Of a stretch of 64,000 nucleotides of DNA, positions 1-8,940 are shown one piece after another. Source of the DNA: Chitinophaga pinensis (GTDB lineage: Bacteria > Bacteroidota > Bacteroidia > Flavobacteriales_D > Crocinitomicaceae); assembly GCA_945902745.1 (NCBI GenBank), contig CAMDNE010000003.1, positions 225,669 to 289,668 on the forward strand, given 5' to 3'. Positions within the stretch are counted from its first letter, which is position 1; each line of letters opens with the position of its first letter. The notes below the pieces were generated by a model. It was given only the letters and a program-made list of their open reading frames with translations, made no database searches and had not been told where the DNA came from. Made by a program: the position numbers and the translations under genes.

Positions 1-2698
1 TTGCAACGGGAATGGAAAACAACACAACAAACGGGTAAATAAAACTATCGTAAAGTGCTACCAAAATCAGATAAATCAATAAAAATGAAATGAGTAATAC
101 TGATCCTAACGCTCCAAAACTATCATTTTGTCTTTTTATATCACTTCCCCAAGTCATTTGAATTCCGTCTGGTAATGGATTGTCTTTAAGATAAGCAACA
201 ACATCATCTGCAACAGTACCTGATGGTCTGCCTAAAGCATCGGAAGTAAGTGTTACCGCTGGTTGACGATCTTTTCTTTCTAATAAAGATGGAGAATTAT
301 CTTGTAAAACTTTAGCAAATTGACCAACCTCCATCGGTAATCCCATAGGATTGATAATGGAAAGTTGTTGCACGTCTTCAAAGTTTTGTCTACTAAATTC
401 ATTTAACCAAATTCGTACAGGATATTCTGTTCCATTTTCAATTAGCGTTGCATCGTCATTACCAGTAAAAGCCGTTCTCAAATTCATCCCGACATATGCA
501 GTGGTCAATCCTAATCGTTGCATTTTATCTTTATCAGGAATAATTTTATACTCGGGACTTCCTGCTTCAACGGATAGCCTCACATTATCTGCACCTGGAA
601 TTTTCTCAACAATCGCTTTTAGATCGTTTCCGCTTTTCATCACCAAATCTAAATTACTTCCACTTAATGTAATCTCAATCGGAGCTGAACGAGGAATCAA
701 ACCCAATGCAGCCATTGAATAATTTATGCTTGGAAACCTTGATTTTAAATCTTCACGAAGTTTTATCATAAATGTTTCGGTCGGTAAATCATTAAGTTCT
801 TTTTTGGACTTTAATTGAATGGTAAATTCTGTTTTGTTTGCCGAACCAACACCTAAACTTCCTATTCCTGTGCTTGGTCCGCCAATGTTACTGAAAACAG
901 TTGCAACTTCAGACTGCTGAATGATATACGTTTCTATCTCTTGTGCAATAGAATTATTTTGGTGAATGGAAGTGGATTTATCAAATTCAAGAGCCATTCT
1001 AAATTTCCCCTGATCACCAGTTGATATAAGTTCTTTACCAATTATTCCTTGTTTAATTATTCCTAAGGTCATCACAAAAAGTAAGACTACTATTCCTGTG
1101 AAGATGAGTTTATGACTTAAAACCCAATGTAATAGTCTACCGTACCAATTCGTAAATTTTTCTAATTGAAATTCAAACCAGAGCAAGAAACGATTGAAAA
1201 AATTATTCGCTTGTAAATCTTCCTTTTTACCAATTCGTGAGGCCAACCAAGGAGTGAGCGTAAAACCAACCAATAAACTCGTAAGTGTAGAAGTTACGAC
1301 AACGACAGAAAATTGTTTTAGCATATCAGCGACAAATACTTGAAGAAATAGAATCGGTAAGAAAACTACAACGTCAACCAACGTAATCGATAAGGCTGCA
1401 AAACCAATTTCCATTCGCCCATCCATAGAAGCAACTCGTTTGTCTTTCCCTTTGTCTAAATGTTTTTGAATATTTTCTAATACCACCACAGCATCATCAA
1501 CCAAAATTCCAATAATTAAAGACATAGCGAGTAATGTCATCAAGTTTAATGTGTAGCCGAACAGCCACATTACTGCAAAAGCTGTTACCAATGAAGTTGG
1601 AATGGCAACGATTACAATTAATGAATTTCTAAAACTTCTTAAGAAGAGAAGCATTACCATTGAAACTAAGATCACGGCTAAAATCAAATCAAAAACTACC
1701 GAATCAACTGCCGCAATTGTATTATCAGTGCTATCATCAGCAATAATAAATTTCACGTTTGAACTTGCATTTTGTTCTTCGATTGATTTGAACTTTGCAC
1801 GAACTAATTTCGAAACATTCACTGCATTTGCATCACCTTGTTTCTTTAAAAGTAGACCAATTCCATTTTTCCCGTTATAACGACTAATAGATGTTATCTC
1901 TTTTATGCCATCTATAACATTTGCTACATCTTTTACATAGACCGGACTTCCAGAAACGGGCATTGCAATTTGAACTTTGTTAATGTCTTCAATAGTCGTA
2001 AACTTCCCTGTTAATCGAACTGAATTATTTTCTTTGTCTGTTTGAACCTTTCCTGCAGGGAGATCTAATCCAGAACGATTAATTGCTTCAACCACCTGTA
2101 ACAATGAAATTTTATACAATTTTAATTTATCCTGATCAACTTTTACCTGTATTTCCCTTTCTTCACCTCCCAAAATGGTTATTTCAGCAACTCCTTTAAT
2201 TTGTTGAATTTGTGGAAGATAATCATCCTTCATTTTTTGATAAAAATCAGTTGGCGACATACTACTTGTTCCACTTATTGACATGATTGGCAAGTCATTT
2301 GGGGAAACCTTGCTCATTACTGGACTTAAAATATCCGTTGGTAAATCCTTGCGAATATTATCAATATAGCGCTGAGCATCTTGCATCGTTTTATCTAAGT
2401 CAGTACCATATTTTAGATTTGCAATAATTATTGATGCATTGGGCAGCGACTTCGTTACTAAATAATCTACACCTTCCAAATTTGCTAATGCATCTTCTAA
2501 TTTTCGTGAAACGGAAGTTTCCACTTCGTTAGGTTCAGCTCCAGGATAAACAGTTTTAATCACGACCACTGGTTGATTAAAATCAGGCATTAATTCGTAA
2601 CTCAAATTATTATAGCCAATTACACCTAATAACGTTAACACACTAAAAAGTACAATAATCAGCGAAGGACGTTTGATTGAAATTTCTGTAAGATTCAT
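1..2698 (-). CDS. Efflux RND transporter permease subunit, 3' end outside window (partial)
   Basis: The ORF track omits this gene because it has no stop inside the window, but an uninterrupted minus-strand reading frame of about 899 codons starts at ATG 2698 and runs off the left edge. The N-terminus (MNLTEISIKRPSLIIVLF) is the classic RND inner-membrane start, followed by a first transmembrane helix and the porter-domain stretch ending PVVVIKTVYPGA. Later, clustered membrane helices include the charged 'ILVDDAVVVLENI' segment typical of TM4 in HAE1-type pumps. It is the proton-driven inner-membrane component of a tripartite pump. The adaptor and TolC-type channel lie directly upstream in the same operon. 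The substrate cannot be read from sequence. The operon is headed by a TetR regulator, so drug, metal or redox-stress induction is plausible. Confidence 0.93.
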   Translation of the reverse strand, partial: MNLTEISIKRPSLIIVLFSVLTLLGVIGYNNLSYELMPDFNQPVVVIKTVYPGAEPNEVETSVSRKLEDALANLEGVDYLVTKSLPNASIIIANLKYGTDLDKTMQDAQRYIDNIRKDLPTDILSPVMSKVSPNDLPIMSISGTSSMSPTDFYQKMKDDYLPQIQQIKGVAEITILGGEEREIQVKVDQDKLKLYKISLLQVVEAINRSGLDLPAGKVQTDKENNSVRLTGKFTTIEDINKVQIAMPVSGSPVYVKDVANVIDGIKEITSISRYNGKNGIGLLLKKQGDANAVNVSKLVRAKFKSIEEQNASSNVKFIIADDSTDNTIAAVDSVVFDLILAVILVSMVMLLFLRSFRNSLIVIVAIPTSLVTAFAVMWLFGYTLNLMTLLAMSLIIGILVDDAVVVLENIQKHLDKGKDKRVASMDGRMEIGFAALSITLVDVVVFLPILFLQVFVADMLKQFSVVVVTSTLTSLLVGFTLTPWLASRIGKKEDLQANNFFNRFLLWFEFQLEKFTNWYGRLLHWVLSHKLIFTGIVVLLFVMTLGIIKQGIIGKELISTGDQGKFRMALEFDKSTSIHQNNSIAQEIETYIIQQSEVATVFSNIGGPSTGIGSLGVGSANKTEFTIQLKSKKELNDLPTETFMIKLREDLKSRFPSINYSMAALGLIPRSAPIEITLSGSNLDLVMKSGNDLKAIVEKIPGADNVRLSVEAGSPEYKIIPDKDKMQRLGLTTAYVGMNLRTAFTGNDDATLIENGTEYPVRIWLNEFSRQNFEDVQQLSIINPMGLPMEVGQFAKVLQDNSPSLLERKDRQPAVTLTSDALGRPSGTVADDVVAYLKDNPLPDGIQMTWGSDIKRQNDSFGALGSVLLISFLLIYLILVALYDSFIYPFVVLFSIPVA

Positions 2699-2710
2699 GA
2701 TTCGCTGGTT

Positions 2711-3781
2711 TTAATTGATAATTACATTTGCTCCATCAAATAGATTGATAAAGCCATTTGTTACAATCACATCTCCAACTTTCAATCCGCTGGATACAAC
2801 CGACCTATTTTGAATCTTTTTTGAAATTGTGATGTTTTTTAAGGAAGTTTTTCCGTTTTTGACCACATAAACTTGAGGCTGATTCACGGATCCAACAACG
2901 GATGATGAAGGAATAAGTATTCCCTTTTCTTCAATAGCTGATTTTAACCCACTGGATTTCGACGTGACTTTCCCAAACATTCCAGATTTTATTTTAAAAT
3001 CCGCAGTATTTTTAACAATAAACTGAATTGGATAGCTACTCCCCATGTTTGCTTTACTGCCAATCATGGAAACGACAGCATTCAATGAAAGATCAGAATA
3101 AGCATCAGCTGTAATCGAATAATTTTTATTGAGTATAAATTGCTTTAAGTCATTTTCAGAAACATTTAAAGTGAACTTTAGAGTTGAAATGTCTGTAATT
3201 TGAAGCAATGGAATACCTGGTGATGCAAAAGATCCTTCTTCACTCAATTTGGCTGTTACAACACCACTGAATGGTGCTCGAATTGTTGTTTTATTAATTT
3301 GTTCTAGCAGCGTTGCTTTTTGAATTTTTGCAGATTTCAAACCAAGCTCAGATTTCTCGAGTTGAATTCCTTGAATGGCATCAGCTTTCGCTAAAATTGA
3401 ATTGCGATTTACATCAGCGACCAACCCTTCAATTTGAACGTCAATTGCTTGTAATTGCAGTTTCAGTAACGAATTGTCTAATTGAATGAGTAGTTGTCCT
3501 TGTTTAACAAAACTACCAACGTCAACCAAAATCTTATTTATTTTTCCTTGCGATTCAGCGCTAATTTTCGACTCTTTGTTTGGTTCAAATGTTCCTGAAA
3601 AATTAAATTCAGCATTTAAACGCTCAATTTGGATAGTGTCCACTTCTACATTAATGGCTTGTTCTTTGTCAAATTGATACACTTTTTGTTGCGTAACTTC
3701 CTTGTTATTTTTCAATTTGATTACAACCAATGCTATTATAATTAGTCCTACTATAATTCCGATTATTTTTTTCCAATTCAT
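2711..3781 (-). CDS. Efflux RND transporter periplasmic adaptor (membrane fusion protein)
   Basis: This is the periplasmic adaptor that links the RND permease to the outer-membrane channel. The 356-residue protein has an N-terminal membrane anchor (about residues 7-22). It then shows a lipoyl-like half-motif around residues 75-100 (GKINKILVDVGSFVKQGQLL), a short alpha-helical hairpin, and the second lipoyl half ending 'TTIRAPFSGVV' near residue 170. Beta-barrel and membrane-proximal domains follow. Length and domain order are normal for HlyD/AcrA-type adaptors. It sits 4 bp after the TolC gene and 12 bp before the RND gene, so the three are almost certainly co-transcribed and form one pump. 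Confidence 0.92.
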   Translation of the reverse strand: MNWKKIIGIIVGLIIIALVVIKLKNNKEVTQQKVYQFDKEQAINVEVDTIQIERLNAEFNFSGTFEPNKESKISAESQGKINKILVDVGSFVKQGQLLIQLDNSLLKLQLQAIDVQIEGLVADVNRNSILAKADAIQGIQLEKSELGLKSAKIQKATLLEQINKTTIRAPFSGVVTAKLSEEGSFASPGIPLLQITDISTLKFTLNVSENDLKQFILNKNYSITADAYSDLSLNAVVSMIGSKANMGSSYPIQFIVKNTADFKIKSGMFGKVTSKSSGLKSAIEEKGILIPSSSVVGSVNQPQVYVVKNGKTSLKNITISKKIQNRSVVSSGLKVGDVIVTNGFINLFDGANVIIN

Positions 3782-3785
3782 ATGC

Positions 3786-5114
3786 TTAATTTTTAATTAA
3801 AAGATTTCCTGTTATTTTTTTAAGTTCTAAATCTGCTTTTAGGTACTCAACGATATTCGATAAATAATTTTGTTGAGCTTCCCTTAACGAGTTGTCTGCG
3901 AGTAATACATCTGTTAAAGTTGCCGTTCCCTGTTTTTGTTGAATCACAGTTTGTTCGTAAATACTTTGAGCCAATTCAATTTGTTCAGTAGTTGTTTCAA
4001 TTGATTTCAACGTAACCTTACGTTGCAGTTTAGCATTTTGAACTTGAAGGTTATTTTGATCTGTTAGCAAAGCCAATTGAAGATCATTGTTTTGCAATTC
4101 AAGTCTTTTCTGGTTTATTTTACGAAGTGTTACCGTTCCACTAAACAAGGGATATGAAAGTTGCATCCCTGCAAAACCAATCGGATAGAACTTTAAAAAT
4201 TCATTTGGCTGTTTGTCGTATCCGAACCCTGTCGTACCAAATGTTCCAACAAGATTAAGCGACGGTAAAAACCTTGATTTATTTAACGTACTAAGTTCAC
4301 TTGATAACAAACGATTTTGAGTTGTTGTGAGGCGCATATCTAAAGTCGATGAACTCACATATTCAGTGAGCGTTTCATATTGTATTTTTGATTCAATCGA
4401 AATATTTTGCTCTATTGAAAGCCCCATTGCATATTTCAATCCATTCAAAACTTGTTCATATTTACTTGTGATGGTTACTTTTTGTGCTGTTAATTGAGCT
4501 TTTTGCAATTTCACCTTATTTACATCTGTACCTTTCGCAAGTAATTGTTCATTGAGCAGTTGAATAGTTGATAATAGCCGTTCAACATTTACAAGATTGC
4601 TATCAATAAAGCTTATTTGATGCTGTAAAATTTGTGCATTATAATATAAATTAGAAATTTCAAAATAAATTTGTTCTTCTGTTTTTAGGTACTGTATATC
4701 TGTCAATTCAGCCGCTATTTTTGTTGTTTGGATTGCGCCATAAACTTGTGGATTATATAAAGGCATTGAAACTTGTAGATTCGCATTAATGTTATGAGAA
4801 ACACCAAATTGCGCTTCTTTAAATTGACCTTCTGGACCACCAAAAATAGAAAGAGGCATTAGTTGATAAGGCAAATTTGTATAATACTTATAATCCGCAT
4901 TGGCCGTAATTTTCGGAATTAAATTAGCTTTTGCTTCGAGCTCTTTTTGCTTTCCAATAGAAATGGAGTTTCTACTCATTTGAAGGTTTTTGTTGTGGAC
5001 TTGAGCTGTGTCAATACACTGTTGCAATGTATAAACCTGAGCTTGAGCAGAATTTAATCCTAATAATGTTAAAAACAGGATTACGTATTGTTTGTGAATG
5101 TTTACTAACTTCAT
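3786..5114 (-). CDS. TolC family outer membrane efflux protein
   Basis: This 442-residue protein has a signal peptide ending near 'LNSAQAQ' and begins its mature part with 'YTLQQCIDTAQVHNKNL', the usual start of TolC-family proteins. Long alpha-helical stretches rich in Gln, Leu, Asn and Lys alternate with beta-strand segments in two related halves, consistent with the trimeric alpha-barrel/beta-barrel channel. It would be the outer-membrane exit duct of the pump whose adaptor and permease follow. It lies downstream of the cupin gene with a 16-bp gap, in the TetR-headed operon. Confidence 0.92.
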   Translation of the reverse strand: MKLVNIHKQYVILFLTLLGLNSAQAQVYTLQQCIDTAQVHNKNLQMSRNSISIGKQKELEAKANLIPKITANADYKYYTNLPYQLMPLSIFGGPEGQFKEAQFGVSHNINANLQVSMPLYNPQVYGAIQTTKIAAELTDIQYLKTEEQIYFEISNLYYNAQILQHQISFIDSNLVNVERLLSTIQLLNEQLLAKGTDVNKVKLQKAQLTAQKVTITSKYEQVLNGLKYAMGLSIEQNISIESKIQYETLTEYVSSSTLDMRLTTTQNRLLSSELSTLNKSRFLPSLNLVGTFGTTGFGYDKQPNEFLKFYPIGFAGMQLSYPLFSGTVTLRKINQKRLELQNNDLQLALLTDQNNLQVQNAKLQRKVTLKSIETTTEQIELAQSIYEQTVIQQKQGTATLTDVLLADNSLREAQQNYLSNIVEYLKADLELKKITGNLLIKN

Positions 5115-5130
5115 ATGTAAATTTTTTTTT

Positions 5131-5418
5131 TTACTTGATAAGTATTAATTGACTTTCAATTATTCCTACTACCCAATGTTTCACCATCGGTTCAATAGCT
5201 ACAAAATCACCAGCTAATAGGGTTTCTTTGATGCCTTTTTCGTTTTCAAAAACAGCTTTTCCCTCCATACAAATTAACAGAGCAGGAGTTTTGGTTATAT
5301 GTTCTTTAAGTGTTTCACCTTGTAAAATTTTTATTGCTGTCGCATTCCCAAATTCACTTTTGAAAAGAGAAATTGCAGAAACTGGTTTTTCTTGCGTGTG
5401 TAAATCTTTTATGTTCAT
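5131..5418 (-). CDS. Small cupin-like protein
   Basis: A 95-residue cytoplasmic protein. The pattern 'LQGETLKEHITKTPALLICMEGKAVFENEKG' followed by 'LLAGDFVAIEPMVKHWVVG' is that of a single small cupin barrel, with the second-motif Pro and His visible ('PMVKHWV'). The first-motif metal ligands are poorly preserved (one His in 'KEHI'), so metal binding is uncertain. It may be a small-molecule sensor or a non-enzymatic barrel. Between the DUF302 gene (12 bp upstream) and the TolC gene, it is part of the efflux operon. Its specific role is unknown. Confidence 0.7.
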   Translation of the reverse strand: MNIKDLHTQEKPVSAISLFKSEFGNATAIKILQGETLKEHITKTPALLICMEGKAVFENEKGIKETLLAGDFVAIEPMVKHWVVGIIESQLILIK

Positions 5419-5430
5419 TGGATAATATCT

Positions 5431-5820
5431 TTAAATGTTGGCTAAAACTCGATTTAATTTTTCGTTTATTTCTTTAGCATATTCTTCTATAGCCGAATTA
5501 TCTATAGAACCCATGGCCGTTTCTGGATTGATACACGCCACTTCAATATCTCCATTTTCCAATTGGCGCATTGTTACATTACATGGCAACATCGTGCTTA
5601 CATGCGGATCAAGAGAAACAACTTTGTCAGCGTAAACTGGATTGCAAGCGCCCAAAATAGAATGCGGCAAGATTTCCTTTCCCAACTTATTCTTCATTGT
5701 TGCCTGAAAATCTATTTCGGTTAAGATTCCGAAACCTTCTGTTTTTAATGCAGCTTCGATTTCTTGTCTTAAATCCTTAAAGTTTTTGCCTTTAACTATT
5801 ATTGAATTGTAGTATTCCAT
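5431..5820 (-). CDS. DUF302 domain-containing protein
   Basis: A 129-residue soluble protein with the DUF302 pattern: 'FKDLRQEIEAALKTEGFGILTEIDF' near the N-terminus, then 'ILGACNPVYADKVVSLDPHVSTMLPCNVTMRQLENG' and 'MGSIDN'. The family's 'GACNP' and 'LPCNV' cysteine-containing motifs are intact. DUF302 proteins have no firmly assigned biochemical function, and they often occur next to redox, sulfur or metal-resistance genes. It lies 11 bp after the cytochrome gene in the efflux operon, which fits a redox or metal-stress theme here. Confidence 0.85.
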   Translation of the reverse strand: MEYYNSIIVKGKNFKDLRQEIEAALKTEGFGILTEIDFQATMKNKLGKEILPHSILGACNPVYADKVVSLDPHVSTMLPCNVTMRQLENGDIEVACINPETAMGSIDNSAIEEYAKEINEKLNRVLANI

Positions 5821-5831
5821 AATCTTTGGAT

Positions 5832-6800
5832 TTAATTTCTTTTCTTATTCATTTCAACAACAAAAATTCCACGAATTTCATTTGACTTGTATCCGATAGC
5901 TTTATCATTTGGATACTTGTTTTTAATCGCGGCCATTGTTGCAGGAACAATCGTTTTGTTAGGCGTACCGTGACATTTTAGGCACATGTCATTTGTTTCA
6001 ATCGGATAATAGGCAAGTATCTTACCATTCACTTCAGTCACTTTAGGTTTCAACTTATCTCCTTTTAACAATGCTACTTTCAATTCCTGGATAAATGCAG
6101 ATTCTTCTTGATTAGCCAAATTTTTAGGATTTCTAGCTTTATCTGTTACTCGTTTTACTTTTGCATTTAAAACCACCGACATACTATCCGTCAAAGGGAT
6201 TGCACGCGTGCTACAAAAATCCACAGCTTTTGCCGGACCGTCTCTTTTTATAACTGCCATCAGATTTTTCCCAAGTTCCGCTTTTGTCTGATTGGCAATA
6301 TTTCTTCCTAATTCTTCATAGTTTAGGTCGCTTGATGAATTGTCTTTGTCTTTTTGAAATTTTTCCCATTTTGAATACCATTTATCCGATGCAAGGTCAT
6401 TTTCAAAAATATACCCTGCTATTAATTTGAGGTCTTCCTCGTTAAAAGGTGTTTTGGGCATCAATCCAAAATTATTTACTGCTCCTGGCATGATTGATTT
6501 CGCCTCACTTGGATCCATTGCAAAAGCAACAATCTCTTTAATAAACTCATCGCGACTCGTTTCATCATCGTAATAATGCTCGCGAATTTTAAACATTGGT
6601 GGAGCGACCCTTGTTTCACTTTCCATGTCTGGATTGTGACAAACGAAGCAATTGGTCGACATCAGTGAAAGTGCTTTTTCCTCTTTCACATCTTTCGATG
6701 CATCATCTGATTTTTCGTCAATCGTTGCATTGTTCCCACAACTTAATAGAAGTAATGCTGCCGGCAGAACTAATAAACTATTTTTGAATTTCATCGACAT
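5832..6800 (-). CDS. Di-haem c-type cytochrome lipoprotein with C-terminal Tll0287-like (DUF3365) domain
   Basis: A 322-residue exported protein. The N-terminus (LLVLPAALLLLSCGNN) is a lipoprotein signal with a lipobox cysteine near residue 21. A mono-haem cytochrome c domain follows, with CFVCH at residues 51-55 and a likely axial Met in 'FGLMPKTPF' near residue 114. The second half (about 160-320) carries 'AVDFCSTRAIPLTDSMS' and a second haem site CLKCH at 273-277, the layout of the Tll0287-like domain formerly DUF3365, a haem-bearing PAS-like fold. It is probably a periplasmic-facing electron carrier or redox sensor. It overlaps the preceding lipoprotein gene by one base, so translation is coupled. 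A two-domain cytochrome inside a TetR-controlled efflux operon is unusual. Confidence 0.85.
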   Translation of the reverse strand: MSMKFKNSLLVLPAALLLLSCGNNATIDEKSDDASKDVKEEKALSLMSTNCFVCHNPDMESETRVAPPMFKIREHYYDDETSRDEFIKEIVAFAMDPSEAKSIMPGAVNNFGLMPKTPFNEEDLKLIAGYIFENDLASDKWYSKWEKFQKDKDNSSSDLNYEELGRNIANQTKAELGKNLMAVIKRDGPAKAVDFCSTRAIPLTDSMSVVLNAKVKRVTDKARNPKNLANQEESAFIQELKVALLKGDKLKPKVTEVNGKILAYYPIETNDMCLKCHGTPNKTIVPATMAAIKNKYPNDKAIGYKSNEIRGIFVVEMNKKRN

Positions 6801-7258
6801 TATTTGAAATATTTATTGAACGCATGAAAACTATGTTCAACTTCCTTGAAAAATTCAACCGCTTTCACTTCATTTTCAGCCGCTTCTAATTCTCCAACCA
6901 GATCAATGTAAGGTAACAACCATTTGTGCAACTCATCGTGCGCTTTTCCAGTCATGGTGCAATTAGAGGTCAATAATTCGATGTTTGCAAGTAACTTCTT
7001 AGAAAGTACTGCATAATCTTTTTCTGTATTCTTCCCAAAAGCAACTACCTCTTTCTCCATGTTTCGAATGTGGACCATCATGTCTTTGTCGACAATCCAC
7101 TTCTCGCCATTATTTAGCTCGATTGTTGTCACTTCATCATGATGATGCTCGCTTTCTAGCCTTGTTTCTTCTTTCACAACCGGCATTTCTTTTGACTCAT
7201 TGTTACAGCTAAAAAGCACTAAACTCAATAATGCAACGGGAATAAATTTAAGGATCAT
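6800..7258 (-). CDS. His-rich lipoprotein, unknown function
   Basis: A 152-residue predicted lipoprotein: hydrophobic leader then 'LVLFSCNN', a lipobox. A short His-rich patch (EHHHDE, near residue 38) follows. The rest is mostly helical and rich in Met, His and Cys (MVHIRNME, SNCTMTGKAHDELHKW, EVEHSFHAFNKYF), which suggests metal or haem coordination by a helical bundle. No family was recognised. Start and stop overlap both neighbours (4 bp upstream, 1 bp downstream), tying it tightly to the membrane protein before it and the cytochrome after it. Confidence 0.75.
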   Translation of the reverse strand: MILKFIPVALLSLVLFSCNNESKEMPVVKEETRLESEHHHDEVTTIELNNGEKWIVDKDMMVHIRNMEKEVVAFGKNTEKDYAVLSKKLLANIELLTSNCTMTGKAHDELHKWLLPYIDLVGELEAAENEVKAVEFFKEVEHSFHAFNKYFK

Positions 7259-7644
7259 ACAGTATGTTTTTTAAGGATTTTATATGAAATAATCGTTAGT
7301 ATAAGTGTTAGTAACGTTCGGAACACCATTGCTCCAATTGTTTTTGTTTCGTGGAGTCCGCCAGCATTTATATGAATCAGCAGACCGACAAATCCAAGAG
7401 CAAGAATTGCCGTCGAAGTCCCCAACAAAGTGCTAGTAATTTTCATTTTTTTGATCCAAGTAACAGCTGCAATCAGATATAAAATACTGCTTATGAAATT
7501 TGCCCAAACGATAAATAACACATAATCCCCTTCTTTTTCTCGAATTCCGAAGAGATCAAATATTACAGAAGTACTTAAACATAAAGTAAGCAAACCAAAC
7601 AATGTAAGGAACGATGCTGAAAAATATGAAATTATTTTTTCCAA
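7255..7644 (-). CDS. Small four-helix integral membrane protein, unknown function
   Basis: 129 residues with four hydrophobic segments (about 10-30, 43-64, 72-93 and 104-121). A short polar start (MEKIISYFSASF) and a basic C-terminus (ILKKHTV) suggest both ends face the cytoplasm. No catalytic motif or named family was recognised. It lies one base after the TetR gene and overlaps the lipoprotein gene by 4 bp. Confidence 0.75.
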   Translation of the reverse strand: MEKIISYFSASFLTLFGLLTLCLSTSVIFDLFGIREKEGDYVLFIVWANFISSILYLIAAVTWIKKMKITSTLLGTSTAILALGFVGLLIHINAGGLHETKTIGAMVFRTLLTLILTIISYKILKKHTV

Positions 7645-7645
7645 A

Positions 7646-8236
7646 CTATTTACTTTTAATTAAAGTCAATAAAGACTGAATCATGTTATCTCCATTTCTT
7701 GTGATATCGAATTGAAATGCCGAAACTCTCCATTTGAACATTTGCAGTCTAAATGTTCCCATTACGATATGAATTAATTCATCTGAAGTAATTTCATCGG
7801 TAAAAATTTTCTTTTGCTGGCCTTCAATTAGTATAGGCATTAAGTGTTTCATTTTTACGGCCATTATTTTTAAAATAGTTTCGTTAATTCGTTCACTTTC
7901 TTCCATTAATCCATCAGAGAATACTGCAACAACAAAATGTGGATTATTCTTAAAGAAATGAAATTGATTTTGAAAAAGCGTTTTAAATTTTTCTTCTGGC
8001 GATTGATCAGAAGTAATTGCACTCGTATATCGATCATCCATACTATGCGCTAAATACTCAAGCAATACAATTACTATTTCCTCTTTACTTGCAAAATGTC
8101 TGTAGATTGCACTTTCAGAAAATTTCATTTCCTTGGCCAAATTTTTTATTGTCAATCCACTAACACCAGAATTGGTGAGGATTTTTCCCGCTGCTTCTAT
8201 TATTTCAAATTGCCTGTTGGATATTTCAGTTGTCAT
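7646..8236 (-). CDS. TetR/AcrR family transcriptional regulator
   Basis: 196 residues. The N-terminal helix-turn-helix is clear: 'IIEAAGKILTNSGVSGLTIKNLAKEMKFSESAIYRHFASKEEIV', ending in the family's YRHF recognition-helix signature near residues 46-49. The C-terminal part (about 60-196) is the helical ligand-binding and dimerisation domain, with no recognisable ligand specificity. It is the second gene of the operon and overlaps the first by 4 bp. An operator-like inverted repeat lies at the operon promoter (8671-8690), so it probably represses its own operon, including the efflux pump. Confidence 0.93.
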   Translation of the reverse strand: MTTEISNRQFEIIEAAGKILTNSGVSGLTIKNLAKEMKFSESAIYRHFASKEEIVIVLLEYLAHSMDDRYTSAITSDQSPEEKFKTLFQNQFHFFKNNPHFVVAVFSDGLMEESERINETILKIMAVKMKHLMPILIEGQQKKIFTDEITSDELIHIVMGTFRLQMFKWRVSAFQFDITRNGDNMIQSLLTLIKSK

Positions 8237-8652
8237 TTGTTTTCAGGATTTAATTGTTTCATTTTTAAAAAAGCGATACCTAACCAAATTACAGAAGTGG
8301 TCATTGCTATTGCACCAATTAAAACAAAAATTGGTGGTAACCCGAAATACACTTCCGTTAAAATTCCTATTGGCATTAATAAACCTGTCAGTGCCAACCA
8401 CGAAATTGTTTTTATGTTTTTCAATTTGTCGCTAAAATGCAGAAGTAAATACCCAATAAGGATATTTAAAAAGGCAAATAAATTACCATGAACGTGTGCC
8501 AATCTTGACTCGAAATGCTTTCCAATACTGTAAGAATTCACCCAAGCTTCTTTGCCCTGAGCAAAGTCACGTAAGTATATTAATAAAAAGCCGTAAGCCA
8601 TAAAAAGTCCCATTGTTAGAAACCCAATTGCGATGTTGTTTTTTCCGCTCAT
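8233..8652 (-). CDS. Small membrane protein heading the efflux operon, unknown function
   Basis: 139 residues with four predicted transmembrane helices (about 7-28, 50-72, 80-98, 105-128). The second starts with 'LAHVHGNLFAFLNILIGYLL', which holds two histidines at the membrane edge, and a basic, polar tail follows the last helix. The His placement could support a haem or metal, but no family was recognised. It is the first gene of the operon. The start lies about 38 bp downstream of the likely promoter and operator, and its stop overlaps the TetR start. Confidence 0.75.
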   Translation of the reverse strand: MSGKNNIAIGFLTMGLFMAYGFLLIYLRDFAQGKEAWVNSYSIGKHFESRLAHVHGNLFAFLNILIGYLLLHFSDKLKNIKTISWLALTGLLMPIGILTEVYFGLPPIFVLIGAIAMTTSVIWLGIAFLKMKQLNPENK

Positions 8653-8670
8653 TTTTATTTAATTTACAAT

Positions 8671-8721
8671 GTAAGTGAATACTCACTCACAAAGATAACT
8701 GAATTATATTTACACTTGCAA
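8671..8721 (-). promoter_or_regulatory. Promoter plus TetR-operator-like inverted repeat of the efflux operon
   Basis: Read on the minus strand, TATCTTTG (8697 to 8690) matches the Bacteroidota -7 box TAnnTTTG. A TTG lies 21 bases upstream at 8721-8719, inside the perfect palindrome ACTTGCAAGT. Directly downstream, GTAAGTGA-ATAC-TCACTCAC (8671-8690) is an inverted repeat with 7 of 8 arm positions paired, overlapping the expected transcription start. Size and placement suit a TetR-family operator. That the operon's own regulator binds it is inference. Confidence 0.6.
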
Positions 8722-8940
8722 GTTTTTTATTAGAAAACCTTAAAACATGTCGAGAATCATCTTGCAAACCACTAAATTAAACCCATTGAGCCGGCTAAAA
8801 AAAATGCGAAGTTGATTTTTTTAAAACCTTGAGTTCGCTTAGTAACGGAAATTGGATTTGGGCTGCCTATGGAAAGTACTTTCAAAGTCTTTCCACACCA
8901 AAAGAAGGTAAAACCTCCGTTTATTATTGAATGTAAAATA

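Noticed and set aside
351-1880. Plus-strand ORFs of 123 and 92 codons at the left edge
   Set aside because: They are shadows antisense to the partial RND permease, which has a clear conserved reading frame.
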